NCBI GenBank assembly: GCA_037957365.1
Contig: JARHVA010000157.1
Span: 1,613,501-1,677,500 of the forward strand
Direction of reading: 5' to 3'
DNA from: Torreya grandis
Lineage: Eukaryota > Streptophyta > Pinopsida > Cupressales > Taxaceae
DNA: 64,000 nucleotides
The position numbers and the translations under genes were made by a program. The notes under the pieces are model-generated. The model was not told the origin of the DNA. It saw only the letters and a list, made by a program, of their open reading frames with translations, and made no database searches. Shown here one piece after another: positions 25,590-37,464 of the stretch; position 1 is the first letter of the stretch; each line of letters begins with the position of its first letter.

Positions 25590-26960
25590 TGATAATTTTT
25601 ATTTTTATCTTGTGCTTCATGATTTGGAAATGGATCTTAATAAATTTTGAGCTTTACATTATAATTTTCTTGTGGCTTAACCTCTTTATTAGCGGTATTG
25701 ATGTCAATAATATTCTCATCAATGAGGTTTTCAATTTATGGCTTGAGCTTCATACATGTATTATTATAATTTGCAACAAATCTATAATAATCACAAAATA
25801 TATTCCCATAAAAACTTATAGACTGAGGTCTAAATGGATCTATTTTTAATGGTGGAGGAATTTTAATAACATGACATTCAAGTATCATTTGAAGTATCAC
25901 ATGAGGAAGTGAAGGTAGACTTGAGAATTGCCTACTTGGTAGATCTTATAGTTGAAGGTGATGTGGTGGTTGTGATATATCATTAATTGTAACTTTTGCC
26001 TTTTATCTATCATTAGTTTTGATCTTATAATTAGGCTTGCCTTGAAACTTGATAGTTTAAGTAGAAGGAGCATTGGATCTATAATTTAGTTTATTCAATG
26101 TAATTAATTTGACCTCATGTTCTTTAATTATATGGCATAATTCATCAAAGGATTTGAACTTATAAAACATGATAGACTCTAAAAGAGGAGTAATTAATCT
26201 TTGAGTAAAAATTTATTGAAGCTTTTTATCATCCATTTCATTTGTCATTATGGAAAGCATAATAGTGTATCATTGGACATACTCACTAAGTATTTCATTT
26301 GGATATTATTTGATCTTTTCAATTTGAGCATAGGATAATTTATCACCAATATTGATACAAAATAATCCTAAAAGTGATTTTCCAAAGGATTTAAAGATTT
26401 AATTGATTGGAGTTGAATATAATAAAACCATCTAAGACTATAATATTTGAGACTTCATGGAAAGAGATTAGTTAATAATTTATCATTATCTAGATAATCT
26501 AGATAAGTTGTATGGAAGACACACAAATTCTATTTAGGATCACCTCTACCTTCATAAAGAGGAAGCTTAGGAGTTCTAAATACATTTGGAAGAGGATATA
26601 ATTTAATTTGAGGAGCCAGTGCATTATGTAATAAGGTACTAGAATCTAAGGAAGGACTAGCATGATAAATGGTTTACTCAATATTATCTAGATTGGTCTT
26701 CAAGAGAAGAAGGGATTACTCAAGGGAAGCATTGGTTATATTAATGGGAGGGATAGAGGTAACTAAAGGTTTATAAATAGGGATATATGCAATAGTGGAA
26801 ATAAAAACATTGGAAGGACTAGTATAAGTTGATTTATTAACTTCATCTTGAATCAATATTTTTTGGATGTGCTTTAGAATAATATCAAATTTAAGCATGG
26901 TTGGTTTCAACATCAAGGTTGGAGTTAAGGGTCATGATTTGCAAATGATAGGATGAGGGG
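25590..26960 (-). pseudogene. Ty3/gypsy gag remnant (element B)
   Basis: Reading leftwards, the minus strand shows a start-proximal open stretch (26716-26916). Next comes RTPKLPLYEGRGDPK with LTNLFP and LKYYSLRWFY near 26450-26600, the gag core motif 'PKFxxYDGxGDPxxHI ... FPxSLxxxALxWF'. Then YPNEILSEYVQWYTIML follows, and near 25760-25800 a stretch reading YGNIFCDYYRF ... IENLIDENII, a decayed zinc-finger-like end. Several stops interrupt it. A shared downstream motif (HPPPYSYVHPLGNIIG here, HPPTSHYGHPLYGIIG in element A) shows that the two elements belong to one family. Confidence 0.7.
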
Positions 26961-27712
26961 TGGATATTAAGACATCATGTGGGGATAAATACATGACATA
27001 GGATCTCTCTTATTCCCAACTCAAGATTTAACAAAAATAATAGGATATATTTGATGACATGATATGGTAGAACAAACATTTAGATTGAAAGAAAGACCTA
27101 ACATGTGATAGGTGGCTTTTGTAATAACTTAATATGGAACCCATGAAAATACATAATGAATAAAATGTTGTAAATAATTTTTTATTACTACAATAAACTT
27201 CATGATTATGTGTAATATATGAGAAAAACATGTATATGCTACACCCATGATGAATACAGTGATGAGATAAACCAATCTGCTAACTAAGAATATAGTGAAA
27301 TCCAAAAACAAGGATAAAGGGTGATTTAGGCAAGGTTTTGAATGATTTTTAGGCTCTCATATATACTTTCTCATTCATTGATTAGTGTCAGCCCAATGTT
27401 TTAGATCACTAATTATAGATGTATAATCATAACTTAGCCCACTAAACCTAATTTGAGGATAGGTTGAGAGTAAATTTCTTAAGTGATATGCTCCTCTCAA
27501 GTGCACCACAAATCAAATGGATAAAATATTTTTCTTATTGGTGTAAATAAGGGATCCCTAGGCATTTATGATATACCATGATCTAAGTGGAAACTAAATT
27601 ATGTGTTTAGCTTTATACTGTGACTATGATTATTGGATTAAAAATTCCTCATGCCATGATGACTATAAATAGTTCACATTATATACTCCTTCATGGAAAT
27701 AGATAAATAGTT
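26961..27712 (-). other. Leader side of gypsy element B, noncoding
   Basis: This stretch lies between the gag remnant and the solo LTR and would be the 5' leader of element B. Open frames at 27028-27231 and 27129-27311 (minus) have no recognisable motif. Confidence 0.4.
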
Positions 27713-27894
27713 TTAAATGTTGGAAATATTGTCATTGATGTTAGAGGTTTAGTATTATTGGTGATAAAGGCCCCATTGCATTTAGTGTTATTTATCTTGG
27801 CTAATATGAGTTAATATTTATTTAATATTAACGAATATATTTTTGGTTGCATATGACACAAAATAAGGGCCCATGGAGAAGTCAAAGAGTCACG

Positions 27895-28170
27895 GGATAA
27901 AGACAAAAGAAGGATGGGATGCATTTTTCTATGAAGAGTCATCTTGGGGAATACCAAGAGTCACCAAGTGAAGACAAAAGAGTAAAGGGCGAATTTCTCA
28001 TGAAGGGACACTTTAAGGAATATGAAAAGTCACCAAAGATAAGGACAAAAGTGGGAAAGATGTTTTTGGTCATGAAGGGTCACCACATGACTTTTCAAAT
28101 GCTTGGATATGAAGGGTCATCCAAGATTGGTGCCATTTTCCATGAGGATTGAAAGGTCACAAAGGGGGAA
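27895..28170 (+). repeat. Degenerate tandem repeat inside the solo LTR (upstream of TATA)
   Basis: Words of the type GAAGGGTCAC / AAGAGTCACCAA and GGACAAAAG recur about every 60-65 bp over some four units. The array lies just upstream of the TATA-like sequence, where LTR enhancer repeats are usually found. Confidence 0.5.
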
Positions 28171-28187
28171 GGCCAAAGGTCATTTGG

Positions 28188-28200
28188 AAATCTATAAATA
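28188..28200 (+). promoter_or_regulatory. TATA-like promoter element of the solo LTR
   Basis: CTATAAATAAAGG lies about 470 bp into the LTR, followed by a less A+T-rich stretch. It is the most plausible transcription start region of the lost retrotransposon. Confidence 0.45.
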
Positions 28201-28257
28201 AAGGCTTGAGTAGCCATTTGTAATGTGGAAGTGAGAGGTTGATTTGATATTGTAATA

Positions 28258-28370
28258 TCTAGCTTAGAAGAGCAATTGTGAGAGATGATTTGTATTTATT
28301 ATATCTATCTTAGAAGAGCAATTGTGAAAGATGATTTGTATTTGTTTTATCTAGCTTAGAAGAGCAAAAG
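28258..28370 (+). repeat. Tandem repeat of about 50 bp inside the solo LTR
   Basis: The unit CTAGCTTAGAAGAGCAATTG followed by TGAGAGATGATTTGTATTT occurs nearly three times in a row. The third copy is partial. Confidence 0.7.
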
Positions 28371-28450
28371 TGAGAGAGAGGAAAGAGATGTTGTATTGAT
28401 ATATCATTTGTTGAGATAGCAACATTGAGAGATAGGGGTGTGGTATACAC

Positions 28451-28720
28451 AAAGGGGTTGGTGCTCTTGTGGGTTGGTGCTCACAAATTGTTGTTGAGTT
28501 GGTGCTTGGCAAAGGGGTTGGTCCTCCTGTGGGTTGGTGCTCATGAATTGTTGCTGGGTTGGTGCTCGACAAAGGGGTTGGTGCTCCTGAATAGGTGCTG
28601 GGTTGGTGCTTGGCAAAGAGGGTTTGAAGCTCCTGTGGGTTGGTGCTCACAAATTGAAGTTGAGGTTTGTACTTGGAAAAGGGGTATGGTGCTCCTGTGG
28701 GGTTGTCCTCATGAATATAT
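28451..28720 (+). repeat. 60-bp minisatellite inside the solo LTR
   Basis: The word AAAGGGGTTGGTGCTC recurs at 28451, 28511 and 28571, exactly 60 bp apart. Diverged or shortened copies follow near 28614 and 28677. Within each unit GGTTGGTGCTC is itself repeated. The open frames across it on both strands exist only because of this repeat. Confidence 0.8.
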
Positions 28721-29041
28721 TTGAGATTGATTCTCTATGGTTTTTTCCACATTGGGTTTCCATGTTATATCTGGTATCTCTCTCTATCTTGTGTGATGTT
28801 TATTGTTTAATTTTTATTGCATATCTTGAATGATTGATTAAGTGGAATTTGGTTAAAGGAAAGATTTATAAGATATATAATATACTGATTCAATCCCCCT
28901 TCTCAGTATATTTTGTGCTTAACATTAAAACTATTGTTCCACAGTTTCTAAGACAATAAAAATTAGATGAAAAATAAATTGAAATATTTTTAAATATGAA
29001 AAATAAAAATTCAACCAAAGGTCGTAAGAGAGAGCCTCTAT

Positions 29042-30448
29042 ATCGATATTTATCTGAGGTGATAACACAAAAATGTTCAGTATCAGATTACTCTGAGATT
29101 GAAAAAATTGAATTACTATGTTTTGGATAATATTTAAGGTTTAGGAATGTATTTTTTTAGTGTCAAGAATTTATAAAATTAAACTAAAACCCTAAGCCAA
29201 AAATCAACAAACAATAAATAGTGTCTAAAATGAAATGTAGGTTTACCAAAATGTTCACACTAGAATTAATTAGAATAAACAATTAATTATAATTAGAAAT
29301 GTAAACTATTTAAATTTGATAAACTATTTAAATTTTAGGAAGTTAAGTAATATATAATACAATAAATATAGATATCTACAAAATTTATAGAAGTTGTAAA
29401 TTACTCAAAATAGTAAATGGGGCTAAGGTTACATAATTGTCCTAACAAACATATTAATTCATATTGTGATGACTTTATATGAGTTGTAACTGATTTAAAT
29501 AACATGAAAACACAAATTCATAATAAAACATAGATCCATTGTATACTAGGATAAGGTCATATAATGCAAATAATGTTATAATGCATTGTTGTCATTTACT
29601 ATTGCTTTGTCCAAGTAGACTATGCATTGGATCTAGAAATCTAGTCTTATTCTACCATATCTATAGGTGAACTATTACTATGCAAAGTTAAATTTTATGC
29701 ACAAATGATCTATGATATTTATTCCCTATTCATTCATAATCACACAAGAGATATCAAATGTAAAAGAGAGAGAAAATGAGGGATATGGGAATAATCAAGC
29801 TATCCTCAGAAAACACATGTGATACCTACATAAATCGAAGGCATCAGGCTAATATATTTATCCTTATAGGGAATATCATATGAATTTAACTATAAATATT
29901 TGATTATAATGCTTTACATATTATTCCCTTAACCTATAATGAAACAATGTTAGATTTGGCCAAGGACTATGGTATTACAACAAAATTGAAATATTAGTCT
30001 TAACTTATAAGATAGATGCTTTTCAAATCATAGAATAGATGTTTTTGTCAATGAATTATAGTAAGAGAGCTAGAGGTTTCAAGTGTAAACCTTGATTTGA
30101 TTTTATAGGTGAATTTTTCCAATAGAAAACCTATTGGTTTGCATGGGAGAATCATTATGAAGCATGTTATTTTTAAAATATGACCATTGCAGCACTATGG
30201 ACAAGGTTGCAGTGCATCCTTGTCTAACATGAACAAATGATTTTAAATCAAAAGTGATAATGAATTATATGCCAAATAGGGATGAATAGAGATAGAATAG
30301 GTAAGTCTAAGAGATATGCACAATAATTTCAAGACTTTGGAGGATTTCTTAGAGACTTTAGGTTGTCAGAATGGAGAATTGACCAAATAAGGTAAATATG
30401 TCAAAGATAAGCATTATCAAGAATTTCTCGATTAAATTAGAGTGTCTA
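29042..30448 (-). repeat. 5' LTR of gypsy element B
   Basis: This copy pairs with 20639-22009. Similarity is clearest from 29260 rightwards (AATTAATTAGAATAAACAATT against AATTAATTATAGTAAATAATT). The left limit near 29042 is approximate, and I could not identify a primer site beyond it. Confidence 0.65.
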
Positions 30449-31084
30449 TAGTAAGGGGTGTCCCCTTAATACCTAAGCCTCAGATATTGTTGTCTATATA
30501 TTTTATCTTCCATGTCCCTTTAAGTATATATAAAGTGCCTAGGGTTTTTATTTCCCCATATGAAGCCATTTTCCACTTGTATTATTTAATTATTAATAAT
30601 CAATTAACCCTCTTAAATTACTTATGTTGTACCTCAAATATAGGATAGTGAAATATGGGATAGTTTATTCCTCATTAGCTAGAACTCTAAAATATTGGGC
30701 CAAACCTATTTATTAATGGCACAATTATATTTGAAAGCTCACAAAAAAGACACACCTTATAATCACCTTCCCTATCATACGCCTATCACTCTTGAAGTCA
30801 TAGATCTGAAGCAAATTTTTGTTGTTAATACAATAACCATATCACTCAAAAAGTTTTAGACTATTTTAACATCTTACAAAAACAACAAAAATTAAAAAAG
30901 ATTAGAATATCCCTAAACAATTATTTGGATATGGTGTAGTAATCCCATCATTCATAAAAAAAATTGAAAAAAAATGAGTTTGGGGAATCTAAAATTATCT
31001 CATCAAACCAATCATTTTGGTATATAACTCTAGCAATGATTTCTAAAAAAATTTAGAACCTTCATCCCTCAACCCCCGATATGG
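30449..31084. other. Intergenic stretch, nothing recognised
   Basis: A+T-rich DNA lies between the 5' LTR of gypsy element B and a gypsy gag relic. A 68-codon open frame on the plus strand (30442-30648) lacks motifs. Confidence 0.45.
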
Positions 31085-31802
31085 TGTGATAACCAAATCA
31101 AGGGACATTGAGACACAACATGATAAAATTTTAGTAGAAATACATGCCATACATGATGACCTTGAGTCCAAACTCTTTGATGTTGATACCCCATAGACAA
31201 TCATGATGGACACTTTCCATAAACTAAGTGGTAGTCATTTGTAGACTGGTATGAGTAATAGTTGTGAATACAAATCCAATTTGGGAGAATTTTGTTTAGT
31301 CCCAAATTGGATTTTCATAGATTTTATGGTAAATATCCCATGATATTTAAGGTAAATTTCCCATTAATTGCATTTATATGGCATTAAAATACTTATTTTT
31401 GCATGACACCTCATTCTGAGACAAAGTACCTATAACCTTTTTTAACATGGAGAATGAATTTGTCCACTGGTTTCACTAGTATAAAAAAGCTAATGTTATT
31501 CCAACATGGTCAAAAGTTTATGAATTTTTATTTTTTCACTTTTTCCCCAATGAATATAATGATTTAATGAGATCCCTAACCAAATTGAGACATATTAGTT
31601 TTGTTCAATAAAAATAGATGGAGTTTGAAAAAAATTCCAATATAATAAATGGGTCAATAGATAACTTATTCAAAATTTATTTCATCAGTGTCCTAAAATA
31701 AGATATTAGAGTTGAGGTGAAAATATTTAAACCTATGGATATGATGGCAGTCATTGGGTTAGCTAAGTTGGTAAATTTGAAATCAATGTCACCAAAAATA
31801 GA
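31085..31802 (+). pseudogene. Ty3/gypsy gag relic of a different family
   Basis: From about 31453 one plus-strand frame runs to 31802 with four stops. It reads TWSKVYEFLFFHFFPNEYND, then LTKLRHISFVQ, then YFISVLK and DIRVEVKIFKPMDMMAVIG. This is the core of retrotransposon gag ('TWxxFxxALxxRFGP ... LxxLxQTGSVxEYxxxFE ... FxxGLxxxIxxEVxxxxPxxLxxAxxLA'). Upstream, PKLDFHRFYGKYP (near 31302) fits the start of the same domain in another frame, and a short helical stretch lies near 31110-31190. No matching protease or LTR was found on this strand, so it is an isolated fragment unrelated to elements A and B. Confidence 0.6.
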
Positions 31803-31955
31803 AAAGTGTTGTACTTCATGTCATCATTGATTACAAATCTAGCATTGAGCATATTCTTGATACATGAGAGATATATTTTATTATTCAAAGGTTTCCTATG
31901 ATTTCATTATACTAATATATGGAGTTTCACTATTAGAAAGTTAGTGAACACTTGT

Positions 31956-32398
31956 TGTGAACCTACATACAATAATAGAATAAATGTAGATAATATAATA
32001 GATATCTCACAACTCAAAGATATAATAACCTAATATAATTTTTAAATTAGATCAAACCCTTAAGGTATGTCAACACCTTACAATGATCCTTATTAGAAGA
32101 AACAACTCCATACATACAATAATCTTCTTGATTACCATTGATAAGAGTAAACCCTTATTTATACAAAGTGACTAATTTCTTACATAAGCTACCTACCTAC
32201 CACTTATGAATAGATACAATGAATATACTAGTAGCTTTTAAATAAAGTTAAATATCATTATTAATTACTTGTTTGGCACCTCTATTTACTTAAATAACAT
32301 TATTTTACTAAATATGAGATTTATAATAAAAAAATTCATCTACATTACAAGATAAAATATGTTTTGTTTAGGAACAAAACATTCCCTCCACCCTTGGG
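31956..32398 (-). repeat. Possible 3' LTR fragment with polypurine tract
   Basis: On the minus strand a purine-rich tract (CCCAAGGGTGGAGGGAA, 32382-32398) is followed by TGTTTTGTTCCTAAACAAAAC. This looks like the junction of polypurine tract and LTR start. A possible LTR end (GTATGTAGGTTCACA) lies near 31956, giving about 426 bp. No second copy is present in the window, so this remains tentative. The LINE at 32641-39479 lies just beyond it. Confidence 0.35.
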
Positions 32399-32626
32399 AT
32401 GCTTTATCCCCAAAGCTTGTTGACCAAATTAAATCCCACCCATGTGTCATCTTCTTCTTTTGTTTCTTCACACACTCTTCCCTTCGGGAAAATTTTCCCC
32501 TAAAGCTTGATGACTTCTTAACTATTTGTGCATCTTAAGAGATCCAATTTTAGAATAGTAGACCTAAAAAAATGTTTTAAAAAATGAACAATTCAAAAAA
32601 TCTTTTTGAATAATGCTTGAAAATAA

Positions 32627-32640
32627 TTCTAACTGTATTT
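32627..32640. repeat. Target-site duplication, 3' side of the LINE at 32.6-39.5 kb
   Basis: TTCTAACTGTATTT abuts the A-rich end of the element (T-rich on the plus strand) and matches 39480-39493 at 13 of 14 bases. Confidence 0.65.
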
Positions 32641-32779
32641 TTTTAATTGAATTATTTATTACAAAATATATGCATCAAATATGTAAAAAAATTTATCAAA
32701 GTATCATATAGTAATAATCAAGGTGGCATTCCCCCATAAGTTTAGATATACCAATCAATAAGTCAATATAAAAAATTGG

Positions 32780-33720
32780 CCCCAAGTAGGCAGCCCAACA
32801 AGCAAAAGACAACAGACAACCAGTACACAAAAAATCCACCACTAAAAAAATATCTAGAAATAGTAGTCATTAGCTATGTCAGTTTATCTTCAAGTTCCCT
32901 CCAAGAAGATGTGTATTCCATTTCACTATCCTCATCTAAAACTAGACAAATAAGTTCCTCAATAGAGCTTATCTTCAACTCAAGTCCCAACTGATCCAAT
33001 CCCATAGTCAATGGTGGAATGTATATGTCAACATTGTTAAGAAGAGATTTCATATTATTAAATCTAACATATTCAATCACCTCATCCACATAAGCATAAC
33101 CTCACCTATCAATGAGTTTCCCTAATTCATCTATGAAGACATTAACATTATCTTTAATTAGTTTCCAAACTTCCCTTTGTTCATCAGTATCCTATATCAT
33201 GGGAGTGAAATTGGGGGGGGTTTGGCGGGTGTGTGGGGCGAGGGCCAAGGCGGGAAGCATATCTTCCTTATAATTGGAAAATAGGCTAAGATCTAGGTCA
33301 AGAGGAGCCACAGAGTCTTCAAATTCCTTAATTACACTATTGTCATGACCATCATTCTTTACATCCCACATCATATCATTATTGGCCATAAGCTAACTGT
33401 TTAGACCATTCTTGTCAAAATCCAAAAAGTTAATCTAATCCTACACTAGGTTATCTTCTTGATCAAAGTAAGAATATTTTATGCACTCTCATTCATTCTC
33501 AATAATTTTAACCTCTACAATATACTCATGAAAAACTAACCAATATATATGTGGACTCAACTTAAGATACACTCTTGAATCAATCAAATAGTCTGACGTG
33601 GTTTTAAGCATCCCAAACCTCATGAACTATTCTAGCTATACTTGAGGCACCTTCAATTGAATAAATATCTAGAAGGAAATAATATGAAGGATGACTTCAA
33701 TAGAGAATTTAGTAATCACT
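32780..33720 (-). pseudogene. C-terminal extension of LINE ORF2, function unknown
   Basis: After the zf-RVT-like region the reading frame continues for about 310 codons with only a handful of stops. It includes YFDQEDN, an acidic segment (33192-33389) with SVAPLDLDLSLF, then VWKLIKDNVNVFIDELGKLI and an acidic helix-like stretch with EELICLVLDEDSEMEY (32874-33089). It ends in a hydrophobic tail (FVYWLSVVFCLLGCLLGA, about 32770-32830) that could be membrane-associating or merely A+T-biased. I do not recognise a domain, and there is no RNase H here, unlike in the LINE at 47.7-53.5 kb. It lies inside the target duplications, so it moved with the element. Confidence 0.45.
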
Positions 33721-36700
33721 CTATCTTTATATTGAAAAAACTCTAAGTTCCTTTGCTTCCATAAAAACCATAAAATCTTAGTTGAAAAAGTAAGCCAAAA
33801 TTTATGAAAGAAAATATGGACTTTGATTTTAGGACAAATATTCCCAAAAATAATGTTTAGCCATCCAATCTCATAATCACAAATAATACTCCATCCATTA
33901 AGATAACGTATCCAAATATTACAAGCATAACGACATGAAAATAAAAGATGTTTAATAGTTCAGCATCACTATAGAGGGAACAAAAGGGTTGACCAAAGCC
34001 ACTTTTAATCAAAACAAACTAACAACAAGTTTATTATAAATCAAGACCCATTAAAATTAGGACCTTTTAGGTTCAAGATAATAATCCCCGATAACATCAA
34101 ACCCAAACAACTAGGAATGAAGAGGATCACACATAGTCTATATGATTAAGAGTAAGATAGGGGACTTTGGAAAAAGAGAGTTTATTATATAGCATCTAAG
34201 TAGAAAAATCATATAGGGGAGGGCCCTTCAACCACTTAACACTTTCCCAAAATTCACCCTCCTCATCCATAAAAGAGACATTATTATTCCCCTGTAGTGC
34301 TTTTTGAAGAAGAGTATAAGTTTTATACTGAGTAATAGGGATTTGAAATTTGACTCCAATTTCTGACCAGTTGGCCCATCCAGACTATGAGAAAATATCT
34401 TTTAAAACCCTCAAACCTTTTTTGAACTATTCAAAATTAAAACAACCCCTGGTGAGAGTAAGTGACCTTTTGTTAACATACAGATTCCACCAAATAGATC
34501 TATAACCCTGGTAGCATGTCCCGAACCATCTTAATCTATGTTTTGTGGTGATAAAAGGTTTAGCAAAGTCCCAAGTAGACCAAATAGAAGAAAAAATTGG
34601 TGAACTAGTAACTTTAATAGAAAAGGGACCTATGAGAATATTTTCTATATTGAGTCCTTTCCAGAGTGATTTACTTCTATGAAAACCTTTCATGATATTA
34701 ATTTTGACCAAGACTTTCTAGGGTTCATCCGTTTTGAATGCTCTGATTATCCATTTAACCACAAGGGTGATACCCTGGATCCTTAGATATTTTCGGCCAA
34801 GACCCCCAATATGTTTAGGATTCAAACAAAATTTCCATGAGATAGCATGTCTCTTCCTCCCTCCTTTGCCATCATACCATAATAAATCCATTATAATTTT
34901 GTGTAACATATTAATTTGTGTCTCACTAAAGAACCAACAAGAAGCATAGTATATACTATAGGAGGAAAGAATTTTTTTGCATAATTGAATCCTTCTAGGT
35001 AAGGAAATAAAGTATCCCTACCATTTTCTAATTTTCTTATTAATTTTGATAAAAATACACTCCCACATGAGCTTAAATGAGAGGTAAAGTACAAATAATA
35101 TACCCAAATATCTAACTAATTCATTCATCCCTTCCCATGCCCTGCCAAACTTTGAAATTCAATTAGGAGGGGTGTCCTTCCATGCCAACATACATGATTT
35201 ATGCATAGTGACCTTGGAACTAGAAGTAGAGCAACATATATCCAATCTTGTGGAGACCTGATTTAAGTCACCTTGCTCTAGTATGACAAACAAATTAGTG
35301 TCATCAAAAAATAAGAAATAAATTAAAACATCTTCAATGGTCAGAGAGATGCCTTTGATAGGTGGTACAACATCAAATAATCTAAGTAGATAGTGTAAGT
35401 CTTCAGCATCCAACATAAATAATGGAGCAAGAGGAAACCCTTATCTGATGGAGCATTAATTATTGAGTGAATCTATCAATTCCCCATTCACTTTGACAAT
35501 AGCAGAGGCATATTTCAAGAGAACATTAACCATTTTGTAAAATTTATCTTAAAAACCAAAGGCTCTTAGAACTCTTTCAATGAAGGGCCATTTTATTCCA
35601 TGATACAATTTCTCAAACTCAATCAAAATCATGCCTAAATATTGATTATAATCTCAAGCACAATACATCCCTTTCTATCTAGTAATAAAGTTATCTATAA
35701 AGTATCTACCTTCAAAAAAACCAGTTTGAGTCTTAGAAATAATATAGGGTAGAAAAGAAGAGAGTCTCTTTGCCAAGATTTTTGCCAAAATTTTGTAGGA
35801 GACATTGAGGGTTATTGGCCTTCAATTTTTTATTTGAGATAGGTCTCCTTCCTTTGGGATGATCTTAATAACACCTATGTTAATATCAACTCCCAAGGAG
35901 CCATCATGAATAACTTCTTTATCGACCTATAGACAATCTTTAATAACCTAGTCATTATTGCCTTTGTAAAATTTAGTAGGGAAGCCATCAATACTAGGTG
36001 CTTTGTCATTCTTGAGCGAGTCTATTTTTACATTAATTTCATCCAACATGATATCCTCATCAAGAGAATTCAGTTGAATTCATGACACTTTTTTTGGAAT
36101 GCAAATATCACAAATCACCCTATTTTTCTCAATGAGATCATCATAACCATCAGAAAGAAATAAGCTAGAATAGAATTCATAGAATACTTTTTTTGATTTT
36201 GTAGAATTCATGAATAATCTTACCCTGAACCTCAATGCCATTAATTTTGATCTTTTGGTTTTTATCTTTCAAGAATCAAAATAAAAACTTAGAGCCTTTG
36301 TCCCTAAGCATGTGCCAATTCAGTCTTAAGTGAATCTATGTTCCCCTAGCAAGGTAGCATTGAGATTGTTTAATTTGATGCTTCAGAGAGTTAAGCTCAT
36401 CCACTAGTCTATCATTATAAAAATCAAGTTGGAGAGAACTTTCATCTTACATTATTTTTTCTTGGGTGACCCTAGTAGTTTTCCTATGCATTTTAGCCTT
36501 TATCTAACCATACATTATTCTAAAGTTATTTTACAATTCCATACAAGAGTTCTACTGATCAATTTTATATCTAGAATTGCAAGAAAGCTCCCAAATATTC
36601 CAAGAAGAATGAATACCATCAATACAAACTTGATCAGAAAGATGAGACACATTGAACTTATAAATTCCTTTGAAATATGAGAAAGTTTTGTCTACTTCTA

Positions 36701-37443
36701 AATTCAAATAAAATCTCAATTCTATGGGATGGTGGTCAGAGATTATACAGGTAGAACATTCACCACATTTTCATCACTATTTAGGGTCACTAGAAAGGAA
36801 TCTATGTTCAAGTAAAACCTATCAAGTCTGGAATACTACCTTTTATTATTAATTTAATTATTATACCAGGTAATCCAAATTTATTTACTTTAATTTTTAC
36901 CTTTCTTTAATGGATCAAGTATTATATGCATTCTCTTGAATTTAGACCAAAATAAAAGCTCATTTCCTTTCTAAGACTGATGATCACCACCAATTTTGTC
37001 TTATTTTTCCTCAACTACGTTAAAGTTACCTCCAAATATCTAAGGGACATTTTTTAGGTTAGTAGTAAGATAATTCCATAGATCGTATCTTTCTCTATAG
37101 TCATTTGGAGCATATATATCACATAGACCAAAACATTGGTTTTGGTTTTCTAGTAGAATCCATACAATTCTATTATAGGGGGAGATACCATGGTTGATAA
37201 TGCATTCTTTCAAAGTAGGTTTAACCAAGATGGAGGCCCTTCCTTCACCTCTTTATTGATTAGTGTAAAATTTCATTGCATTAGGTCAAATGAAATTAAA
37301 TACCATGGACAATTGGGAGCCCATAGCCTTAACTTCTTGAAGACACAAAAAATCTAGTTTGTCTCACAAGTGCCTAAAATATCTCACAAGGGTTTTCTAT
37401 TAGGGGATTCTAAGCCCCTAACATTCCAACTAACAATATGCAT
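33721..37443 (-). pseudogene. LINE ORF2: endonuclease-reverse transcriptase
   Basis: The start at 37443 reads MHIVSWNVRGLESPN, the standard opening of plant L1 endonucleases (the N of WNVRGL is catalytic). It lies 22 nt after the ORF1 stop. LCDIYAPND and IFGGNFNVVEE follow (near 37020-37130; the usual GDFN is GNFN here). The reverse transcriptase spans roughly 36300-35160. Its active-site motif is FFDDTNLF near 35300 (usual F/YADDT), with both aspartates kept. ISWKFCLNPKHIGGLGRKYL (about 34820) is the thumb landmark. HLLFSCRYACNIW (about 33940) is the zf-RVT region, with its earlier cysteines lost. Stops and frameshifts break the frame throughout, so it is inactive. Confidence 0.75.
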
Positions 37444-37464
37444 AAAATGTGGAAGCATGGGGGG

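Larger units (their letters stand above)
27713..28929 (+). mobile_element. Solo LTR with 5-bp target duplication
   Basis: A 1207-bp unit (27718-28924) starts TGTTGGAAATATTG and ends TTGTGCTTAACA. It is flanked on both sides by TTAAA (27713-27717 and 28925-28929). A TATA-like sequence (TATAAATAAAGG, near 28192) lies in its middle. A C-run followed by TTCTCAGT lies about 30 bp before its end, a pattern common near plant LTR ends. No internal domain or second LTR is present, so it is best explained as a solo LTR left after recombination between the LTRs of an element that landed inside gypsy element B. Orientation follows from the TATA box and the TG...CA ends. Confidence 0.75.
20639..30448 (-). 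mobile_element. Gypsy-type LTR element B (gag-protease only)
   Basis: Direct repeats of about 1.4 kb (about 20639-22009 and 29042-30448) flank roughly 7 kb. A long purine-rich tract on the minus strand lies next to the left repeat, so the element reads right to left. Gag (25590-26960) and protease (25019-25363) remnants match those of element A in order and in sequence. No reverse transcriptase or integrase is visible in the 3.0 kb downstream of the protease. A solo LTR of a different family has inserted between the 5' LTR and gag. The outer ends are uncertain by tens of bases, and no target duplication was found. Confidence 0.7.

Noticed and set aside
28351..28833. Proline- and glycine-rich open frames on both strands
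   Set aside because: They are produced by the 60-bp minisatellite inside the solo LTR, with no start context or known domain.
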